64,000 nt of DNA from DASSBR01 sp035688265 (GTDB lineage: Bacteria; Pseudomonadota; Gammaproteobacteria; Natronospirales; DASSBR01): assembly GCA_035688265.1 (NCBI GenBank), contig DASSNE010000034.1, forward strand, positions 32,128 to 96,127, in the 5' to 3' direction. Of this stretch, positions 1 to 9,313 are shown in pieces. The position numbers and the translations under genes are program-made. Numbering within the stretch: position 1 is the first letter of the stretch; every line of letters begins with the position of its first letter. The notes under the pieces are model-generated. The model worked only from the letters and a program-made list of their open reading frames with translations. It searched no databases and was not told the origin of the DNA.

Positions 1-965
1 CCCGCGGTATCCATCACTACGTAGGGGGCTTGGGCGAGATAGTTCAGCCCGATCTTGCCCGCGCCGACGCTTTCGACGTAATCGTGCGTGCCCTTCCAGC
101 GGCCATCGAGATAAATTTCGTCCTCGTCGAGTTGTGCCGGCATGTGGAAAGTGACCGTCTTGCCTTCCTTCGGCTGTGCGCTGTTGCCGAGCGATTGGCG
201 CAAAAATCCGGGTCCGGCATACAGCTCGCCGGTCTGCGGCTGGCCGGATGGGATCAGATCAAGTTTTGGATCGAGCGGCTCATCAGGCGGCAGATCCTTG
301 TGGCCCGCCAATTCGAGCTGGCGGCGAATGACCTGCTCCTCGTGCTCATAGTCGCCCTCGCCGAACTTGTGATAGACGATCTCGCCGGCCGGGTTGATCA
401 GATACTTGCCGGGCCAGAAGTGGTTGCCGAAATTGCGCCACACCTGCATGTGCGCATCCATCAGAATGGGATAGGTCAGGCCCTCGCGCTTCACGCCGAG
501 CAGCACGTTGGCCGGCACACCTTCGAAGTGGAACTCGGGGCTCGCGACGCCGATGATGACGAGGCCGTGGTCCTTGTAGCGCTGCCAGTACACCTCGTCG
601 AACGGATTGGCTCGAATGCAGTTGATGCAGCTGTAAGTCCAGAAGTCGATCAGGATGACCTTGTTCTGCTTTTCAAGCTGTTGCAGGTCGAGCGGCTTGG
701 AGTTGATCCAGCCGCCTTCAGCCGGCACCTGCTGAATCGTCGGCACGAGATGCTCGCGGTTCGCTAACAGGCGCTTGCCCGCATTCCCTGCCGGTCCGGA
801 AGGCTTCTCCTTATTACTGCTGCCAAGCAGGCTCTTCGGCGCCGGCGTCGCACCCGTGATCGGCATCAGGTAATAGCGCACCACCGGAATGGTCGCGTAG
901 GCAAGCGCTCCCGCCGCGACGAGTGCCAGAACGATGATGACGGCAATGGCCAGTCCGCGTTTCAT
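1..965 (-). CDS. DipZ-like thioredoxin-family protein (C-terminus beyond window)
   Basis: The frame is open from an ATG at 965 to the window edge, giving 321 codons without a stop, so the C-terminus is missing. The first 25 or so residues (MKRGLAIAVIIVLALVAAGA...) form one N-terminal membrane anchor or signal. A thioredoxin fold follows, with WTYSCINC, i.e. a CINC redox centre at about Cys113/Cys116, then PEFHFE and FGNHFWPGKYLI segments typical of the periplasmic half of DipZ. After about residue 235 a second domain starts (GELYAGPGF...), resembling the beta-sandwich that follows thioredoxin in DipZ proteins. Known for the family: periplasmic thiol-disulphide exchange. Inferred: an anchored periplasmic reductase without the DsbD-like membrane domain. 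It is followed on the same strand by envC after a 54-bp gap, with no obvious functional link. Confidence 0.8.
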   Translation of the reverse strand, partial: MKRGLAIAVIIVLALVAAGALAYATIPVVRYYLMPITGATPAPKSLLGSSNKEKPSGPAGNAGKRLLANREHLVPTIQQVPAEGGWINSKPLDLQQLEKQNKVILIDFWTYSCINCIRANPFDEVYWQRYKDHGLVIIGVASPEFHFEGVPANVLLGVKREGLTYPILMDAHMQVWRNFGNHFWPGKYLINPAGEIVYHKFGEGDYEHEEQVIRRQLELAGHKDLPPDEPLDPKLDLIPSGQPQTGELYAGPGFLRQSLGNSAQPKEGKTVTFHMPAQLDEDEIYLDGRWKGTHDYVESVGAGKIGLNYLAQAPYVVMDTA

Positions 966-1019
966 GTCAGCCTCCGGCTTTTTAAACCATAATACGCGCG
1001 AATGGTGGAGGCTGTTGCG

Positions 1020-2168
1020 CTACCGCTTGCACCACCGCGCCGGATTGACCGGCTGCTTGTCGTGACGAATTTCGAAGTACAGCGCCGGCCGGTGCTGGCC
1101 GCCGCTGTCGCCGAGCGTGGCGATGGTGTCGCCGGCGTTGACCCAGTCGCCCACCTCTTTGTACAGGCTCTGGTTGTGCGCGTAGAGGCTGAGATACCCG
1201 CCGCCGTGGTCGATGATCATGAGCAGGCCGAAGTGCGGCAGCCAGCCGGCGTAAACGACGCGGCCGTGGGCGATCGCATGCACCGGCTCGCCGGCCTTGC
1301 CGCCGATCAGCACGCCCTGCCAGTGCAGGCGGCCGTCGGCGCGCAGCGAACCGTAAGTCGCAACGTGCGGCCCGCTTACCGGCCAGGCGAGTTTGCCGCG
1401 CAATGACGCGAACGAGCGGCTGTCGAGGTTGTCGGGGATGTCGGCGAGCGCATTCGTCAGGCTGGCGATCAGGCGCTCCAGGCGCTGCTTGCTGCGCTTG
1501 AGCGTCGCCAGTTCGCTGTGATGCTTGTCGATTGATGCATCGACTTTCGTCAGCACGGCCTTGCGCGCGTCGCGGCGTTGCTCGATCGCGGCGAGCGCCG
1601 CATGGCGTTGCTCCTTCAGGTCGGCCAGGTGGGCGAGCTGATCGCCTATGGCCCGTTTTAATTGCGCGAGACGTTCGAGGCGTGCGTTGAAATCGGCGAT
1701 GCGCGTCGTACGCGCCTGATTGAAATAATCGTAGTAGGTCAGCATGCGCTCGACGCGCGCCGGGTCCTGCTGGTTGAGCATCAGTTTCAAGCGATCCTGC
1801 CGGCCGGCGACGTAGGCGGCGCGAATTTGTGCGCCGAGTGCCTGCTTTTCGGAATCCAGCTTGTCCTGTTCGCTCGCCTGCTCCCCTTTCAGTTTTGCGA
1901 GCTTCGCCTGGGCGGCATTAATCTGCCGTTCGACGTCGTGCAATGCCGCGCTGGCCTTGCCCAGCGCACGTTCGCTGGCGCGCAACTGCGCGGCGAGCTG
2001 GTCGTGACGCGCGACGGCCTGGTCCAGAGCTTGCTTGACGGCGGCGATCTTCGCCTTGATGGCGGCCAGTTGCTGCTTTTTGGCCGCGGCCTGATCCCGG
2101 GCGTAGACGTTCGGCGCCGCGGCGAACGCGAGGCTCGCCGCCACCATTAGCAAGGCGACGAATCTCAT
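1020..2168 (-). CDS. envC: Murein hydrolase activator EnvC (degenerate M23/LytM protein)
   Basis: 382 aa: an N-terminal signal peptide (MRFVALLMVAASLAFAAAPNVYA), then a long Ala/Lys/Gln/Leu-rich coiled coil (about residues 28-240), then a C-terminal LytM/M23 domain (about 262-380). The zinc ligands of active M23 peptidases are replaced: the first His/Asp motif reads WQGVLIGG and the HxH motif reads ALYFEIR. This matches EnvC, which does not cut peptidoglycan itself but activates the AmiA/AmiB amidases at the septum. The ATG overlaps the gpmI stop by 4 bp, so the two are translationally coupled. The gpmI-envC pairing is common in gammaproteobacteria and supports the call. Confidence 0.9.
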   Translation of the reverse strand: MRFVALLMVAASLAFAAAPNVYARDQAAAKKQQLAAIKAKIAAVKQALDQAVARHDQLAAQLRASERALGKASAALHDVERQINAAQAKLAKLKGEQASEQDKLDSEKQALGAQIRAAYVAGRQDRLKLMLNQQDPARVERMLTYYDYFNQARTTRIADFNARLERLAQLKRAIGDQLAHLADLKEQRHAALAAIEQRRDARKAVLTKVDASIDKHHSELATLKRSKQRLERLIASLTNALADIPDNLDSRSFASLRGKLAWPVSGPHVATYGSLRADGRLHWQGVLIGGKAGEPVHAIAHGRVVYAGWLPHFGLLMIIDHGGGYLSLYAHNQSLYKEVGDWVNAGDTIATLGDSGGQHRPALYFEIRHDKQPVNPARWCKR

Positions 2169-3712
2169 CCGGCTCCGAGCTTGATCAGCGAATGCCCCGT
2201 CATCTCGGCCGGCTGATCGAGGCCCAGCAGCGCGAGCAGCGTCGGTGCGACGTCGGCGAGCACGCCGTCGGTCAATGTCGCATCACGGCCGAAGTAGACG
2301 AACGGCACCGGCCCGGTGGTGTGCGCGGTGTATGGTTGGCCGGTTGTCGGGTCGCGCATGATTTCGACGTTGCCATGGTCGGCAGTGACCAGCAGCTCGC
2401 CGCCCGCTTTGTCGAGCGCGGCGGTGATGCGGCCGAGCGCGGCATCGACTGCTTCGACAGCCTTGATCGCGGCTGCCTCGTCACCGGTGTGCCCGACCAT
2501 GTCGGCGTTGGCGTAATTGCAGATGATCAGGTCGTAGTGCCCGCCGCTGATCGCCTCGACCAGCCGATCGGTCAATTCAACCGAACTCATTTCCGGCTGC
2601 AGGTCGTAGGTCGCGACCCTCGGCGACGGAATCAGCGTGCGGTCCTCGCCCGGGAACGGGCGCTCCTCGCCGCCGTTGAAGAAGAACGTGACATGCGCGT
2701 ATTTTTCGGTCTCGGCGATGCGCAGTTGCTTCAAGCCGCTTTGCGCGACGATTTCGCCGAGGATGCGCTTGGGCGTTTCAGGCTCGAACGCGACAGGAAT
2801 GTCGAAGTCGCGCTGGTATTGCGTCAGGCTGACGAACGCCGCGAGCCGCGGGCGGACTTCGCGCTTGAAGCCGTCAAAATCGTCTTCGATGAAGGTGCGC
2901 GTCAACTGGCGCGCGCGGTCGGCGCGGAAGTTCATGAAGACGATGGCGTCATGGTCGCCGACGGTAATGGCCTCGCCGCCCGGTGGCACGATGCGCGTGG
3001 CTTTGACGAATTCGTCGGTTTCGCCGCGGTCGTAGGCGGCGCGCAGGCCACTGACGCCGTCCGGCGCTTCGTAGTCGGCCTTCGCTTGCGTCATCAGCTT
3101 ATAGGCGGTTTCGATCCGGTCCCAGCGCTGGTCGCGATCCATCGCATAGTAGCGACCGATCAACGAGGCGAGTCGCCCGCGGCCGCAGTCGGCGAAGACT
3201 GCGTCAAGCGCCTTGAACGACGCCTCGGCACTCTTCGGCGGCGTGTCGCGCCCGTCGGTGATGGCGTGAACGAACACCCGCTCGGCGCCACGCGCGACCG
3301 CAAGACGCACCATCGCGTGAATGTGCGATTCGTAGCTGTGCACGCCGCCGGGCGACAGCAGGCCGACGATATGTACGGCACCGCCGGCGGCCTTCGCCGC
3401 ATCGACCGCGCCGGTCAGCGCCGGGTTATCGTTGAACGAGCCGTCCTCGATCGCGCGGCTGATGCGCATCGAATCCTGGTACAGCACGCGCCCGGCGCCG
3501 AGATTCAGGTGGCCGACCTCGGAGTTGCCCATTTGCCCCTCGGGCAGGCCGACGGCCTTGCCGGAGGTGCGCAGCAGCGAATGCGGGCAGTCGCGCCACA
3601 GCCGGTCCCAATTGGCCGTGTCGGCGACAGCAATGGCGTTGTCGGTGGTGTCTTCGCGATAGCCCCAGCCGTCGAGGATCGCGAGCACGACGGGGCGCGG
3701 CCGGTCGGGCAT
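2165..3712 (-). CDS. gpmI: 2,3-bisphosphoglycerate-independent phosphoglycerate mutase
   Basis: 515 aa, full length for GpmI. It interconverts 3- and 2-phosphoglycerate in glycolysis and gluconeogenesis in the cytosol, using two Mn ions and a phosphoserine intermediate. The N-terminal metal-binding AILDGWGYRED and the catalytic-serine motif GNSEVGHLNLG (Ser64) are intact, and the C-terminal metal site TADHGNVE is present. The ATG at 3712 has an appropriately placed GGGAA upstream. It is transcribed away from the heptamer-repeat promoter region and overlaps envC by 4 bp. Confidence 0.97.
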   Translation of the reverse strand: MPDRPRPVVLAILDGWGYREDTTDNAIAVADTANWDRLWRDCPHSLLRTSGKAVGLPEGQMGNSEVGHLNLGAGRVLYQDSMRISRAIEDGSFNDNPALTGAVDAAKAAGGAVHIVGLLSPGGVHSYESHIHAMVRLAVARGAERVFVHAITDGRDTPPKSAEASFKALDAVFADCGRGRLASLIGRYYAMDRDQRWDRIETAYKLMTQAKADYEAPDGVSGLRAAYDRGETDEFVKATRIVPPGGEAITVGDHDAIVFMNFRADRARQLTRTFIEDDFDGFKREVRPRLAAFVSLTQYQRDFDIPVAFEPETPKRILGEIVAQSGLKQLRIAETEKYAHVTFFFNGGEERPFPGEDRTLIPSPRVATYDLQPEMSSVELTDRLVEAISGGHYDLIICNYANADMVGHTGDEAAAIKAVEAVDAALGRITAALDKAGGELLVTADHGNVEIMRDPTTGQPYTAHTTGPVPFVYFGRDATLTDGVLADVAPTLLALLGLDQPAEMTGHSLIKLGAG

Positions 3713-3752
3713 TGAATTCCCTTTGGAAAACCAGTTCGTGAATTGGATTGTC

Positions 3753-3864
3753 CTAGTCGCTAGTCGCTAGTCGCTAGTCGCTAGGCACTAGGCACTAGGC
3801 ACTAGGCACTAGGCACTAGGCACTAGGCACTAGGCACTAGGCACTAGGCACTAGGCACTAGGCA
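3753..3864. repeat. Heptamer tandem array (16 copies)
   Basis: Four perfect copies of CTAGTCG (3753-3780) are followed without a break by twelve perfect copies of CTAGGCA (3781-3864), 112 bp in all. The array occupies most of the intergenic region between the divergent gpmI and rhodanese genes and ends about 47 bp upstream of a strong -10 element. Every unit contains CTAG, a tetranucleotide usually rare in proteobacterial genomes. Related CTAGTCG units recur at 45767-45866. The perfection of the copies suggests recent slippage expansion. Confidence 0.97.
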
Positions 3865-3910
3865 TAGTTTAGAGGCTTTGCCCGGCCGCCACAAAGCGCG
3901 CGGACCGGCC

Positions 3911-3919
3911 TGTTATAAT
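3911..3919 (+). promoter_or_regulatory. Extended -10 promoter for the rhodanese-grxC-secB-gpsA run
   Basis: TGTTATAAT is a perfect extended -10 (TGnTATAAT) lying 33 bp upstream of the ATG at 3953. There is no good -35 at 16-18 bp, which is usual for extended -10 promoters. Transcription would start near 3926 and read all four genes, whose gaps are 0-12 bp. Confidence 0.7.
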
Positions 3920-3952
3920 GTCGCGCTTGTCCGCCAGCCGTTCCCGGAATTT

Positions 3953-4375
3953 ATGGATCAAATTGTCCCCTTCATCCAGCGTCATCCTTACCTGATTCTC
4001 GCCGCCGGCGCGCTGATCGTCGCGCTGATCGTCGACGAGCTGGTGCGCCGCGTGCAAGGCAAAAACGACATCGGCCCGAACGATGCGATCCGGCTGATCA
4101 ACCAGGGCGCGATCGTCATCGATCTGCGCGGCGCGGACCAATACAAGCAGGGCCACATCGGTGAGGCGCGCAACGTGCCGATGGCGGAACTCGACACGCA
4201 GCTCGACAAGCTCGGCCGCAAGGGCGATCAGGGCGTGCTCGCCTACAGCGCCGACGGCAAGGAAGGCGCCCAGGCGATCAAGCGGCTGGCGGCGCGCGGC
4301 GTCGAGAAGGCCTTCAACCTGAAGGGCGGGTTTGCCGCGTGGCAGCGCGAAAACCTGCCGGTCGTGAAGGGCTGA
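3953..4375 (+). CDS. Membrane-anchored rhodanese-like protein (YibN type), probably without the catalytic Cys
   Basis: 140 aa from the ATG at 3953; the frame is open further upstream (TTG at 3878), but that start would lie before the promoter. Residues 11-29 form one transmembrane helix, and a rhodanese fold covers about residues 38-138 (IDLRGADQYKQGHIGEARNVP, then the C-terminal LKGGFAAW). The active-site loop reads YSADGKEG, so the usual cysteine position holds Ser99. Genes of this type sit directly upstream of grxC and secB in many gammaproteobacteria (yibN-grxC-secB-gpsA in E. coli), which is the arrangement here. Sulphurtransferase activity is doubtful; a binding role is an inference. 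Confidence 0.85.
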   Translation: MDQIVPFIQRHPYLILAAGALIVALIVDELVRRVQGKNDIGPNDAIRLINQGAIVIDLRGADQYKQGHIGEARNVPMAELDTQLDKLGRKGDQGVLAYSADGKEGAQAIKRLAARGVEKAFNLKGGFAAWQRENLPVVKG

Positions 4376-4379
4376 GCTG

Positions 4380-4652
4380 ATGCCGGACGTGACGATTTAT
4401 CTGACGTCGTGGTGCGGCTTCTGCCGGCGCGCCAAGGCGCTGCTCGATCAGAAGGGCGTCGCGTATCATGAAATCGATGTCGACGCCGAACCGGGCGGCC
4501 GCGCCGAAATGATGGAGCGCTCCGGCCGCCGCACGGTCCCGCAGATTTTCATCGGCGACCTGGCCGTCGGCGGCTGCGACGACTTGTACGCGCTCGACGC
4601 AACCGGCCAGCTCGACAAGCTGCTGAACACTTCGAACCACGAACCCGATTGA
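4380..4652 (+). CDS. grxC: Glutaredoxin 3
   Basis: 90 aa, the usual size. It reduces disulphides and glutathionylated proteins in the cytosol using glutathione. The active site is CGFC (Cys12-Cys15) following TSW, in place of the more common CPYC. The cis-proline motif TVPQIFIG and the GGCDDLYAL glutathione-binding turn are present. It starts 4 nt after the rhodanese stop and is followed by secB, the conserved yibN-grxC-secB arrangement. Confidence 0.93.
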   Translation: MPDVTIYLTSWCGFCRRAKALLDQKGVAYHEIDVDAEPGGRAEMMERSGRRTVPQIFIGDLAVGGCDDLYALDATGQLDKLLNTSNHEPD

Positions 4653-4664
4653 CAGGACGTTTCA

Positions 4665-5165
4665 ATGACTGACGAATCCAGACCCAATGGCAACGGCGCC
4701 GGCCAGGGCGGCCAGCCGGAACAGAACTTCAAGCTCGAAAAGATTTACCTGAAGGACACGTCGTTCGAGTCGCCGCGCTCGCCTGCGGTGTTTTCGCAGC
4801 AGTGGCAGCCGGAGATCGCGCTCAACCTGCAGACGAAGGTCGAGCAGGTCGCCGAGACAGCTTATGAAGTCGTGCTGACGGTGACGGTCGAGGCCAATGC
4901 CGAGAGTCAGCCCATTTTCCTGGTCGAACTGCAACAGGCGGGCATCTTCACCGTCGCCGGCTTCGACGACGAGCAGCGCGGCCAGTTGCTCGGCGGCTTC
5001 GCGCCCGGCGTGTTGTTCCCGTATGCGCGCGAGGCGATCGGCGAACTGGTCGCCAAGGGCGGTTTCCCGCAACTGCTGTTGCAGCCGGTCAATTTCGACG
5101 CGCTCTACCAGCAGCAGCGCCAGCAGGCGGATCTTGCCGCGGGCGGCACCGCCGGCACTGCATAG
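4665..5165 (+). CDS. secB: Protein-export chaperone SecB
   Basis: 166 aa. SecB is a cytosolic tetrameric chaperone that keeps preproteins unfolded and delivers them to SecA. The conserved core runs from about residue 20 (FKLEKIYLKDTSFESP) through FLVELQQAGIF to LFPYAREAIGELVAKGGFPQLLLQPVNFDALY. The first 19 residues and the Gln/Ala/Gly-rich C-terminus are variable in the family. Its stop is directly followed by the gpsA ATG with no gap, as in the conserved grxC-secB-gpsA operon. Confidence 0.96.
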   Translation: MTDESRPNGNGAGQGGQPEQNFKLEKIYLKDTSFESPRSPAVFSQQWQPEIALNLQTKVEQVAETAYEVVLTVTVEANAESQPIFLVELQQAGIFTVAGFDDEQRGQLLGGFAPGVLFPYAREAIGELVAKGGFPQLLLQPVNFDALYQQQRQQADLAAGGTAGTA

Positions 5166-6173
5166 ATGGCGGGCGAGCGCCAGCCGATCGCCGTTCTCGG
5201 CGCCGGCGCCTGGGGCACCGCGCTCGCCTGCCAGCTCGCCCGCAACGGCCGCGACGTACGGCTGTGGGGGCGGGATGCGGCGCAGATCGACAAGCTGCGC
5301 GCCACCGGCCGCAACACCCGCTATCTTCCCGACATCAAACTGCCGCCGAACGTATGCCCGCAGGCATCGCTCAAAGACGCGGTGGCGGGCAGCGGCGACA
5401 TTCTCGTCGCCGTCCCCAGCGGCGCCTTTCGCGAGACGCTGGCGGCGCTGGTCGATACCGTCCGACCCTTTCGGCTGGCCTGGGCGACCAAGGGTCTCGA
5501 ACTCGACAGCGGCAAACTGCTGCACCAGGTCGCAGCGGAAGTGCTGGGCGGCGAGACAATCATGGCCGTGCTCTCCGGCCCCAGCTTCGCGCGCGAAGTC
5601 GGGGCAGGACTCCCCACGGCCGTTACCGTCGCGAGTACGGACCAGGCCTTTGCCGACGCGCTGGTCGACGCCTTTCACGGCGAGCGTTTCCGCGTATATA
5701 CCGCGACCGACGTCATCGGTGTGGAAATTGGCGGCGCGGCCAAAAATGTGATCGCGATCGCCGCCGGCATTGCCGACGGCCTGGCCTTCGGTGCCAACGC
5801 GCGCGCCGGACTGATCACCCGCGGCCTCGCCGAAATCATGCGTCTCGGCGCCGCGCTCGGCGCGCGGCCGGAAACGCTGATGGGCCTCGCCGGCCTCGGC
5901 GACCTCGTCCTGACCTGCACCGGCGACCTGTCGCGCAATCGCCGGCTGGGGCTCGCGCTTGCCGCCGGCAAATCCCGCGAAGCGGCCGTGGCGGAGATCG
6001 GCCAGGCCGTGGAGGGCATCGGTGCGGCCAAGGCGGTGCATCGCCTCGCCGCCGAACGGGGGATTGAAATGCCGATCACCGAGCAGGTCTATCGCGTGCT
6101 GTACGAGGAGCTCGCGCCGCGCGAGGCAGTGGAAACCCTGTTCAATCGCGCGCCAAAAAGCGAATTCGAATAG
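5166..6173 (+). CDS. gpsA: Glycerol-3-phosphate dehydrogenase [NAD(P)+]
   Basis: 335 aa. It reduces dihydroxyacetone phosphate to sn-glycerol 3-phosphate, the backbone precursor of phospholipids. The N-terminal Rossmann motif AVLGAGAWGTALA, the SGPSFAREV motif and the catalytic-domain segment GGAAKNVIAIAAGIADG are all present. The ATG immediately follows the secB stop, so translation is probably coupled. It is the last gene of the rhodanese-grxC-secB-gpsA run; a 78-bp gap precedes aceB. Confidence 0.96.
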   Translation: MAGERQPIAVLGAGAWGTALACQLARNGRDVRLWGRDAAQIDKLRATGRNTRYLPDIKLPPNVCPQASLKDAVAGSGDILVAVPSGAFRETLAALVDTVRPFRLAWATKGLELDSGKLLHQVAAEVLGGETIMAVLSGPSFAREVGAGLPTAVTVASTDQAFADALVDAFHGERFRVYTATDVIGVEIGGAAKNVIAIAAGIADGLAFGANARAGLITRGLAEIMRLGAALGARPETLMGLAGLGDLVLTCTGDLSRNRRLGLALAAGKSREAAVAEIGQAVEGIGAAKAVHRLAAERGIEMPITEQVYRVLYEELAPREAVETLFNRAPKSEFE

Positions 6174-6251
6174 CGGGAAACCATAGCTTGCGCGGGCTGA
6201 AAAGTTCGGCTAGTGTCGAGTTGAACATCGCCCACACAAGGAACACGCATC

Positions 6252-7853
<1,602 letters not shown>

Positions 7854-7878
7854 TTCACTTGCACAGGAAGCCATAGCC

Positions 7879-9249
7879 ATGGACGACTTCGCTTCGATCG
7901 AAACCCTCAAAGAGGACTGGGCCCACAACCGCCGCTGGCGCGGGATTCGCCGCGACTACAGCGCCGAGGATGTCGCGCGCCTGCGCGGCAGCGTGCCGAT
8001 CGAGTACACGCTCGCGCGCCGCGGCGCCGAGAAACTCTGGCATCTGCTGCGCACCGAAAAGTTTGTCAACGCGCTCGGCGCGATGACCGGCAACCAGGCG
8101 ATGCAGCAGGTCAAGGCCGGCCTCAAGGCGATCTACTGCTCCGGCTGGCAGGTCGCGGCCGATGCCAATACCGCCGGGCAGATGTATCCGGATCAGTCGC
8201 TGTATCCGGCCGACAGCGTGCCGGACGTGGTGCGCAGCATCAACAACGCATTCCAGCGCCTCGACCAGATTCTCTGCGCCGAAGGCCGGCCGATGGAGGA
8301 CGTCTACGCGCCGATCGTCGCCGATGCCGAGGCCGGCTTCGGCGGCGTACTGAATGCATTCGAACTGATGAAGAACATGATCGCGGCCGGCGCGGCGGGT
8401 GTGCATTTCGAGGATCAGCTGTCGGCCTACAAGAAGTGCGGCCACATGGGCGGCAAGGTGCTGGTGCCGACCAGCGAGGCGGTGCAGAAGCTTGTCGCGG
8501 CGCGGCTGGCGGCCGACGTGCTGGGCGTGCCGACGGTGCTGATCGCACGCACCGATGCGAATGCGGCAAGCCTGCTGACTTCCGACATTGACGAACGCGA
8601 CGCGCCGTTCCGTACCGGCGAGCGCACGCCGGAGGGGTTCCACGTCGTCAAGGCCGGCATCGATCAGGCCATCTCCCGGGGACTTGCGTACGCGCCGTAC
8701 GCCGACCTGGTCTGGTGCGAAACCGCGCACCCCGATCTGACCGAAGCGCGCCTGTTCGCCGAGGCGATTCGCCGAGAGCATCCGGACACGCTGCTCGCCT
8801 ACAACTGCTCGCCGTCGTTCAACTGGCGGCGCCATCTTGACGACACCACCATCGCCAGCTTCCAGAAGGAGCTCGCCGCGATGGGCTACAAGTTCCAGTT
8901 CGTCACGCTGGCGGGATTCCACGCGCTCAACTACTCGATGTTCGACCTCGCGCATCGCTATCGCGACCACCAGATGGCGGCCTACGTGCAACTGCAGCAG
9001 GCGGAGTTCGATGCCGAGGAACGCGGCTACACGGCGACCAAGCACCAGCGCGAAGTCGGCGCGGGTTACTTCGACCAGTTGACGCAGGTGATCAGCGGCG
9101 GCGCGTCCGGGCTGACGGCGCTGGCCGGGTCGACCGAAGAAGCGCAGTTTGATCCGGCGGCAGACGTGGCGATGGCTACAGCCAAAACGCCAGCCTTGAC
9201 GGATTCTACTCCCGTCATTCCTGCGAAGGCAGGAATCCAGTCAGAATGA
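7879..9249 (+). CDS. aceA: Isocitrate lyase with repeat-derived C-terminal tail
   Basis: 456 aa from the ATG at 7879, preceded by AGGAAG. It splits isocitrate to glyoxylate and succinate. The catalytic KKCGH motif (Cys187) lies in SAYKKCGHMGGKVLVPT, and the substrate-binding YNCSPSFNW segment is present. Enterobacterial enzymes end at about STEESQF. Here STEEAQF is reached at nucleotide 9150 and the frame continues about 32 residues, the last ones (PVIPAKAGIQSE) encoded by a REP-like repeat that begins at 9213. This looks like loss of the original stop and read-through into the repeat. The core enzyme appears intact. Confidence 0.95.
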   Translation: MDDFASIETLKEDWAHNRRWRGIRRDYSAEDVARLRGSVPIEYTLARRGAEKLWHLLRTEKFVNALGAMTGNQAMQQVKAGLKAIYCSGWQVAADANTAGQMYPDQSLYPADSVPDVVRSINNAFQRLDQILCAEGRPMEDVYAPIVADAEAGFGGVLNAFELMKNMIAAGAAGVHFEDQLSAYKKCGHMGGKVLVPTSEAVQKLVAARLAADVLGVPTVLIARTDANAASLLTSDIDERDAPFRTGERTPEGFHVVKAGIDQAISRGLAYAPYADLVWCETAHPDLTEARLFAEAIRREHPDTLLAYNCSPSFNWRRHLDDTTIASFQKELAAMGYKFQFVTLAGFHALNYSMFDLAHRYRDHQMAAYVQLQQAEFDAEERGYTATKHQREVGAGYFDQLTQVISGGASGLTALAGSTEEAQFDPAADVAMATAKTPALTDSTPVIPAKAGIQSE

Positions 9250-9302
9250 GCGGCCGCAGGCCGCAACTGATTAGACTGGGTTCCTGCCTGCGCAGGAACG
9301 AC
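9213..9302. repeat. Inverted pair of REP-like elements
   Basis: A 28-bp unit (9213-9240, beginning CGTCATTCCTGCG) is matched by an inverted copy at 9276-9302 with about three mismatches. Between them lies a GC-rich hairpin (GCGGCC GCA GGCCGC). Each arm is itself partly palindromic (TTCCTGCG-AAGGCAGGAA). The layout resembles REP doublets (REPINs). It sits between convergent aceA and trmL, may act as a transcript end, and encodes the end of AceA. A related fragment occurs at 62026-62040. Confidence 0.85.
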
Positions 9303-9313
9303 AAAATCGAGCG

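Noticed and set aside
2192..3715. Long plus-strand frame (507 codons) opposite gpmI
   Set aside because: It is the complement of a conserved, full-length GpmI; high GC makes long antisense frames common, and its translation resembles no protein family.
3753..3864. Possible CRISPR array
   Set aside because: The units are 7 bp with no spacers, and no cas genes are present.
4662..6041. Long minus-strand frame opposite secB and gpsA
   Set aside because: It is antisense to two recognised genes and has no ribosome site or recognisable domain.
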